DNA of 11,119 nucleotides from DASYYE01 sp035946955 (GTDB lineage Bacteria > Actinomycetota > Actinomycetes > Streptosporangiales > Streptosporangiaceae): assembly GCA_035946955.1 (NCBI GenBank), contig DASYYE010000420.1:1-11119 (forward strand), in the 5' to 3' direction. The position numbers and the translations under genes are program-made. Below are positions 5,806 through 11,119 of the stretch, piece after piece (the stretch's first letter is position 1; the number at the start of each line of letters is the position of its first letter). Below the pieces are notes generated by a model. The model was not told the DNA's origin. It saw only the letters and a program-made list of their open reading frames with translations, and did no database searches.

Positions 5806-7302
5806 ATGCGATGGCTGCAGGCCCGTACCGCACTGTGGCGGACCGCACGGACGGCAAGCGAGGCCGCTGCGTCAGGGTCGCGGGCGGCCGTGGCGACCGC
5901 CCGGTGGACCAGTGCCGCGTACCAGCGGACGACCCGCGTGATGCACCGGCTGACCGGTGCGTCCGGGGCGGGCCACACCGGCCTCGCCAGCCTGATCGAG
6001 CTGACGGCCGCGGGCAGCGCCGGAGACGCGTTCGTGGCGGTGTCGCTGGCGGGGACGCTGTTCTTCAGCGCCTCACCTGACCAGGCCAGGGGCAGGGTGG
6101 CCTTGGCGCTGCTCGTAACGATGGCGCCCTTCGCGGTCCTCGCCCCGCTGATCGGGCCCATGCTGGACCGCGTGCAGCAGGGGCGGCGCTACCTGCTGGC
6201 CGGGACACTGCTGGCACGTGGCCTGCTGTGCTGGGGAATGTCGGGCGCGGTGTTCCACAACGACACCGTCACGCTGCTGCCAGCGGCGTTTGGCGTCCTC
6301 GTCCTGCAGAAGGCGTACGGGGTGACCAGGAGTGCGGTCACGCCCCGGGTGCTGCCGGACAAGATCACTCTTGTGGCGGCCAATGCACGGATCGGGCTGG
6401 CTTCGCTGGTTGCTTCGACCGTGGCCGCGCTGGTCGCCGCCGGAGTCGACGTCGCGTTCGGCGGCGGGGTGGGGGGCGCTGCCTGGGTGCTGCGGCTGGG
6501 GACGGTGGTCTACCTGGGGGCCACGGCATTGAGCTTTGCCGTGCCGGACCGGGTGGATGCTGGCGACGAACAACTGGCACCCTTGCCCGGACAGGCCACA
6601 CCACAGGCCAGTACGCCGGCTGCCGGGGCTGCCGGCCCATCGGCGGCCACACGCCGCACCGCTGGCAATGGCGGGCCGGCCATGGTGCGCTGGCGGACCC
6701 TGGCCCGGGTCGGCCCAGCCGTGGGCGAGGCGATGGGAGCCAATGCGACGCTGCGCGCGTTCTCCGGGTTCATGATCTTTTTCCTGGCGTTCCTGCTCCG
6801 GATCGTGCACTTCCCCGGGGTGAACGACAAGGTGGCACTGGCCGCGATGATCGCGTCAGCGGCTGTCGGTGGTTTCCTGGGCACCGCAGTGGGCGCGGCA
6901 CTGCGCGCCAGGCGGCCGGCTCTCATCACCTTCGGCATGCTGGCCGCGGCCACCTTGGTCACCGCGGGATGCGCCGCGTTCTTCGGCCTGGGGGCCGCGC
7001 TTGTCGTCTCGCTGGTGGCGGCGTTCGGCCAGGTGCTTGGCAAGCTGGCATTGGACTCGACCGTGCAGGACGACATCGGTGAAGAGATCAGGTCTTCCAC
7101 GTTCGCGGTCTCGGAGACCCTGCACCAGCTGTCGTGGGTCGCTGGTGGCCTGGTCGGGCTGGCCTTGTCGCTGACTTCCAGCGGTGTCGCCGGGCTCGCG
7201 GTCGCCGCCTCCGGGCTCGCGGTCTCACTCACGTTCCTGGTGCTCCGCAGGCGCCGGCGTATCCTCGACGCCCGTCGCGCCCGGATGGCCGCCGCTACCT
7301 GA
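5806..7302 (+). CDS. MFS-like multi-pass transporter of unknown substrate
   Basis: 498 residues from the preferred ATG 5806. A basic, helical N-terminal region of about 55 residues (MRWLQARTALWRTARTAS onward) precedes about 10-12 hydrophobic segments arranged as two halves. Examples are SLIELTAAGSAGDAFVAVSLA (about 62-82), VALALLVTMAPFAVLAPLIG (98-117) and LQKAYGVTRSAVTPRVLPD (167-185), which resembles the MFS loop after TM4. A low-complexity Ala/Pro/Thr/Gly linker of about 40 residues (255-295) separates the halves, as the cytoplasmic central loop of MFS proteins does. The C-terminus is very basic (LRRRRRILDARRAR). The frame stays open upstream to ATG 5698, but that would overlap the divergent DUF3027 start. 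The pairing with DUF3027 points to a shared, conserved and unknown role. Confidence 0.85.
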   Translation: MRWLQARTALWRTARTASEAAASGSRAAVATARWTSAAYQRTTRVMHRLTGASGAGHTGLASLIELTAAGSAGDAFVAVSLAGTLFFSASPDQARGRVALALLVTMAPFAVLAPLIGPMLDRVQQGRRYLLAGTLLARGLLCWGMSGAVFHNDTVTLLPAAFGVLVLQKAYGVTRSAVTPRVLPDKITLVAANARIGLASLVASTVAALVAAGVDVAFGGGVGGAAWVLRLGTVVYLGATALSFAVPDRVDAGDEQLAPLPGQATPQASTPAAGAAGPSAATRRTAGNGGPAMVRWRTLARVGPAVGEAMGANATLRAFSGFMIFFLAFLLRIVHFPGVNDKVALAAMIASAAVGGFLGTAVGAALRARRPALITFGMLAAATLVTAGCAAFFGLGAALVVSLVAAFGQVLGKLALDSTVQDDIGEEIRSSTFAVSETLHQLSWVAGGLVGLALSLTSSGVAGLAVAASGLAVSLTFLVLRRRRRILDARRARMAAAT

Positions 7303-7339
7303 GGTAGCGCTCCAGGGACTCGGCCTTTGAGGTCAGGCC
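7293..7339. terminator. Bidirectional hairpins between convergent genes
   Basis: CGCTACCT (7293-7300) and AGGTAGCG (7302-7309) form a perfect inverted repeat spanning the MFS stop codon (TGA at 7300-7302). A second weaker hairpin is GGCCT (7322-7326) with AGGCC (7335-7339). Together they fill the 40-bp gap to the stop of the cold shock gene, so they may end both transcripts. No U tract is present. Confidence 0.4.
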
Positions 7340-7342
7340 CAC

Positions 7343-7723
7343 TCAGGGTTCGACGTCGTCGGCGACTGCGCGCAGGAGTGCCGCGATCTTCCCCGCGTCG
7401 CGGGGGTCGGGGTGCCGCCCCCGCCGGTAGGAGCCGGACAGACTGTCGAGCAGCTTGATCAGGTCCTCGACCAAGACCACCATCTCGTCCGGGCTCTTCC
7501 GGGGCGACTTGGCCACGCTCGTCGGTGGCTCCAGCACCTTCACCTGGAGTGCCTGAGCGCCGCGGCGGCCCTCCGCCACACCGAACTCGACCCGCTGGCC
7601 CGGGCGCAACACGACGCCGGACGGCAGGGCGGTGGAGTGAACGAACACCTCGCCGCCGCCGTCGCGGGACAGAAAGCCAAACCCTTTGTCGGCGTCATAC
7701 CACTTGACCTTGCCGGTGGGCAC
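7343..7723 (-). CDS. CspB-like cold shock domain protein with C-terminal extension
   Basis: 126 residues from GTG 7723. The cold shock domain occupies about 1-66, opening VPTGKVKWYDADKGFGFLSRD with RNP1 at 13-20 (KGFGFLSR) and RNP2 at 26-29 (VFVH), the nucleic-acid-binding faces of the fold. The canonical CspA domain ends near GAQALQVKVLEPP. Here a tail of about 58 residues follows, probably helical (DEMVVLVEDLIKLLDSLSG, then DAGKIAALLRAVADD). This longer form is the actinobacterial CspB type (M. tuberculosis Rv0871, from memory), likely an RNA-binding protein. The start choice rests on GAGG (7735-7732) eight bases before the GTG and on the family N-terminus; ATG 7762 would add 13 unlike residues. 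A TAAGAT -10 lies at 7780-7775. Confidence 0.93.
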   Translation of the reverse strand: MPTGKVKWYDADKGFGFLSRDGGGEVFVHSTALPSGVVLRPGQRVEFGVAEGRRGAQALQVKVLEPPTSVAKSPRKSPDEMVVLVEDLIKLLDSLSGSYRRGRHPDPRDAGKIAALLRAVADDVEP

Positions 7724-7762
7724 AGGAAGAACCTCGCGAGAATTAGGAGTGGTTGGTCTCAC

Positions 7763-8037
7763 ACGCAGCGTGCGATCTTAGGGTAGTCGGTCTACCGCTT
7801 ACGCGTCAGTAACGATGCGGCTCGTGACAGCGGCGTGACCCCGGCTCGACTGGCCAGGGCCACGCCGCCCACGACCCCCACGTTGTGGATGGTGCTGGGA
7901 CGGGATCACGTGGGTGGCCGGGAACCAATGTGGGCATCCGCCGTGTGTCTGCGGCGGAGGCCGCAACGCCTTCATACCCCGCCTCTATCACCGGTAATCA
8001 CCAGATGTTACTTCTGGGCGCAGAAAGTCACTCGGCG
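7763..8037. other. Intergenic region between the HAAS-like gene and the cold shock gene
   Basis: Apart from the -10 candidate and small palindrome near 7762-7780, I see only a weak hairpin just after the HAAS-like stop: CTTCTG (8011-8016) with CAGAAA (8021-8026). Short open frames here lack ribosome binding sites and resemble no known protein. Confidence 0.5.
7775..7780 (-). promoter_or_regulatory. Likely -10 of the cold shock gene
   Basis: On the minus strand TAAGAT (TANNNT type) would start transcription near 7768, giving a leader of about 45 nt. The leader contains CACGCAGCGTG (7762-7772 on the plus strand), a near-perfect palindrome that could fold into a small hairpin. No clear -35 is visible. 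Confidence 0.35.
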
Positions 8038-8916
8038 TTACTTACGCCGCCACGGCGGGACTTTGACGCGGGGGCCACGGTGGACCCGCCACGCTAGGTA
8101 TGTGGCTGACAAGAGACAGCCGAGCCGGATCAGGTACCCGGCGGACGCGGCGACCGAGCGGACGTATTCCACGGCCACGTTGCCTGGGCCACGCACGAGC
8201 ACCGCGATCAGGACACTGCCGGCCAGCGTAACCAATACCGGCCCGAGCAGGGCGACCCATTTGTCACGTACATCCCACACCCGCGACGGCAGCGCGAGGA
8301 CGGACCCGAGCAGCCACACCGGGGGGAGGATGGGGAAGATGAACCCGCCGAGCACCATCACTGCGATGACGAAGCTCTCCAGCGGGTGCCCGATCGCCTT
8401 CTTGGCAGAGGCCTGCGCCAGCACCGTGACCTTGTCTGGTGACGGTGCGCCAGTTTCCAGCGAGTCAGGGCCTGGCGACTCGGCAGACGGGAGTTCCGGG
8501 AGGGGGGCGGTGTAGGGCAGGGACTCGGTATCCGGAGCACTCCCCCGCAACGAAGGCGCACTCCCCCGCAACGAATCAGGCAGCCTGCTCCCACGCGGCG
8601 GGGTCGCGGTGGCCTTGGCCGCCTCGTGAGCCTCCATACGGTCGTGGTGCCTGGCCCGGCGCTTGTGCCACGCCTCGTCGATGCGCTCACGCTCGGCACG
8701 GACCAAGTCCCCGGGCTCGCCGACCCTGGCGAGCGCGGCAGTCACCTGCACCGGGTCGGAGAAGTCGGCGATGGCACGCTCCCGCTCGATCCGGGCCCTG
8801 ATACGCCCCACAAAAGCCATCCGCGCCCCCTTGGGAAGCCGCAGGGACGCCTGCGTCAGCCGGGCGAGGTAGTCCTGGATCAGCCGGTCACCGGACAAGT
8901 TCGTGGAGGCCTTCAT
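8038..8916 (-). CDS. HAAS-like domain membrane protein
   Basis: A 292-residue protein in three parts. Residues 9-80 are helical and charged (LIQDYLARLTQASLRLPKGAR, then ARIERERA, VTAALARVGEPGDLVRAERERI) and resemble the HAAS/DUF1700-type prefix, in which a short helical bundle precedes a membrane part. Residues 95-175 form a low-complexity Pro/Ser/Ala-rich linker with a tandem SLRGSAP repeat (115-128). Residues 178-277 hold about three to four membrane helices (FVIAVMVLGGFIFPILPPVWLLG, WVALLGPVLVTLAGSVLIAVL, and one ending CLLSATYLAW), then a basic end RGPRVKVPPWRRK. HAAS proteins are often paired with PadR regulators, but none is present here. It lies downstream of groEL2 beyond a strong terminator, so it is probably transcribed separately. 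ATG 8916 lacks a close Shine-Dalgarno. The function is unknown. Confidence 0.8.
   Translation of the reverse strand: MKASTNLSGDRLIQDYLARLTQASLRLPKGARMAFVGRIRARIERERAIADFSDPVQVTAALARVGEPGDLVRAERERIDEAWHKRRARHHDRMEAHEAAKATATPPRGSRLPDSLRGSAPSLRGSAPDTESLPYTAPLPELPSAESPGPDSLETGAPSPDKVTVLAQASAKKAIGHPLESFVIAVMVLGGFIFPILPPVWLLGSVLALPSRVWDVRDKWVALLGPVLVTLAGSVLIAVLVRGPGNVAVEYVRSVAASAGYLIRLGCLLSATYLAWRVHRGPRVKVPPWRRK
8537..8575. repeat. Two-copy tandem repeat inside the HAAS-like gene
   Basis: The 18-bp string GCACTCCCCCGCAACGAA occurs at 8537-8554 and again at 8558-8575, a 21-bp period that keeps frame and encodes two SLRGSAP units in the flexible linker. Copy number probably varies between strains by slippage. 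Confidence 0.75.
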
Positions 8917-8956
8917 ATACCGATCATCCCCGCAGATTCCGCAATTGTGGAGAGCG

Positions 8957-8989
8957 AAAGGCGGCCCCCCGCTGCGGGGGGCCGCCTTT
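8957..8989 (-). terminator. groEL2 transcription terminator
   Basis: A perfect 15-bp stem, AAAGGCGGCCCCCCG (8957-8971) with its complement at 8975-8989, closes a three-base loop. It lies 26 bp past the groEL2 stop and 41 bp before the HAAS-like start. On the minus strand the stem ends in TTT, compatible with intrinsic termination; the symmetry would also allow action in the other direction. Confidence 0.85.
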
Positions 8990-9014
8990 GGCTGGTGAGG
9001 CCGGTGGAGCCGGA

Positions 9015-10637
<1,623 letters not shown>

Positions 10638-10769
10638 AGGCTGCAGTCCTCCTGCGAACGACTTGCTTGTTGTGCAGACCGAGCCGACGCCCGCGACGGA
10701 CGGCAGCGCCCGCGAGCAGTCACTTCCTGCCGCGCGCGATGCCTCGCCGCCCCGATCACGCTACCTGGG

Positions 10770-10797
10770 ATTGTCACTCTCACCTGGAGAGTGCCAA
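10770..10797 (-). promoter_or_regulatory. Likely groEL2 promoter overlapping a CIRCE element
   Basis: On the minus strand TTGGCA (10797-10792) and GACAAT (10775-10770) are 16 bases apart, a good sigma-70-type pair giving a start near 10763 and a leader of about 125 nt. Both hexamers lie in or at the edge of the proximal CIRCE, so a bound HrcA repressor would occlude the polymerase directly. Confidence 0.55.
10771..10797. promoter_or_regulatory. CIRCE operator, groEL2-proximal copy
   Basis: TTGTCACTC-N9-GAGTGCCAA, matching the HrcA consensus TTAGCACTC-N9-GAGTGCTAA with exact 9-bp spacing; the inner CACTC/GAGTG arms are perfect. It is the binding site for the heat-shock repressor HrcA, which is encoded elsewhere. 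Confidence 0.92.
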
Positions 10798-10805
10798 CGA
10801 CCTGT

Positions 10806-10832
10806 TTAGCACTCTCAGGCCGAGAGTGCAAG
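10806..10832. promoter_or_regulatory. CIRCE operator, groEL2-distal copy
   Basis: TTAGCACTC-N9-GAGTGCAAG: the left arm is identical to the consensus and the right arm has two end changes. It lies 8 bp from the proximal copy, with centres 35 bp apart. The paired arrangement suggests cooperative or additive HrcA repression, as reported for other actinobacterial groEL2 genes. Confidence 0.93.
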
Positions 10833-10890
10833 CTGACCAAGCGCGGCCAGGCCCTGAGGCCGTTCCGCCTGTCGCGAACGGCGGCTGGCT

Positions 10891-10953
10891 GCGGAACGCG
10901 ACGGCCCGGCGGCAGAACACGCGAGCCCCCGGCGGCGGAACGCGAAGGCCCGG
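10891..10953. repeat. Imperfect direct repeat between the csp and groEL2 genes
   Basis: A 19-bp unit (GCGGAACGCGA-C/A-GGCCCGG) occurs at 10891-10909 and 10935-10953 with one difference, 44 bp apart start to start. A related GCGAACGGCGG precedes at 10874-10884. The region is noncoding as far as I can see; its purpose is unknown. Confidence 0.5.
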
Positions 10954-10976
10954 TGCCTGATTGCCGGGCACCGGGC
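10948..10976 (-). terminator. Terminator hairpin of the partial cold shock gene
   Basis: GCCCGGTGCC (10948-10957) pairs perfectly with GGCACCGGGC (10967-10976) around a nine-base loop, 32 bp past the cold shock stop. There is no U run, as is usual in high-GC genomes. It would separate this gene from groEL2. Confidence 0.65.
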
Positions 10977-11008
10977 TCGCGGCGCTGCTCTCGCTGCGGC
11001 GGACGAAC

Positions 11009-11119
11009 TTAAACCGCTCGGACTGCCTCTGCCTGAGGACCGCGGTCGCTCTGAGTAATCTCGAATTCGACCCGCTGGCCTTCTTCAAGGGATCGGTAGC
11101 CATCCATCTGAATCGCTGA
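11009..11119 (-). CDS. Cold shock protein, C-terminal part (5' end outside window)
   Basis: Reading inward from the right edge on the minus strand gives 36 residues before TAA (11011-11009): SAIQMDGYRSLEEG, then QRVEFEITQSDRGPQAEAVRAV. This is the C-terminal half of a CspA-type cold shock domain (about 67 residues in full), just after the RNP2 strand. It ends directly at the end of the domain, so unlike the gene at 7343-7723 it has no extension. Such proteins bind single-stranded RNA and DNA and act as RNA chaperones. It lies upstream of groEL2 in the same direction but is separated from it by a hairpin and the CIRCE-controlled promoter, so the two are probably regulated independently. Confidence 0.92.
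   Translation of the reverse strand, partial: SAIQMDGYRSLEEGQRVEFEITQSDRGPQAEAVRAV

Noticed and set aside
8537..8575. Short repeats as a CRISPR array
   Set aside because: Only two 18-bp copies with a 3-bp gap, in frame inside a coding gene; no spacers and no cas genes.

Overview
The window is high-GC DNA with third-position G/C bias, GTG starts and a complement of actinobacterial families (SigE-family ECF sigma factor, actinobacterial-type SerC, DUF2530, DUF3027, CspB-like cold shock protein, GroEL2 under CIRCE control). It reads as a chromosomal core segment of an actinomycete, perhaps of the Pseudonocardiaceae or a relative; the rank below class is a guess. No mobile element, tRNA, rRNA or CRISPR array was seen.

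Left part (1-1942): the N-terminal part of a SigE-family ECF sigma factor runs leftward off the edge. It is divergent from serC (phosphoserine aminotransferase), across about 310 bp that contain a 24-bp interrupted palindrome. Next comes a leftward cluster (4432 to 1961): a MarR regulator, an MFS exporter, a 2'-5' RNA ligase/cyclic phosphodiesterase-like protein (ThpR) and a possible 28-residue one-helix membrane peptide. All junctions overlap or abut (a strong Shine-Dalgarno at the marR stop, then ATGA, then GTGA), so it looks like one translationally coupled operon. The MFS start codon appears to be broken by one extra base. A small DUF2530 membrane protein lies divergent from marR, and the 85-bp gap holds a candidate MarR operator.

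Middle (4828-7762): a DUF3027 protein (leftward) is head-to-head with a second, long MFS-like protein (rightward), which converges on a CspB-like cold shock protein with a C-terminal extension. From memory, M. tuberculosis has a similar set around Rv0871 (cspB), Rv0876c/Rv0877, Rv0879c/Rv0880 and Rv0884c (serC), so this is probably an old actinobacterial neighbourhood.

Right part (8038-11119): a HAAS-like membrane protein lies downstream of groEL2 and is separated from it by a perfect 15-bp-stem terminator. groEL2 has two CIRCE operators, one overlapping its likely promoter. A second, partial cold shock gene enters from the right edge and ends in a GC-rich hairpin. I saw no clearly novel multi-gene system. 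The best leads are the MFS start lesion, the micro-ORF, the operator-like palindromes and the conserved but uncharacterised DUF3027/MFS pair.
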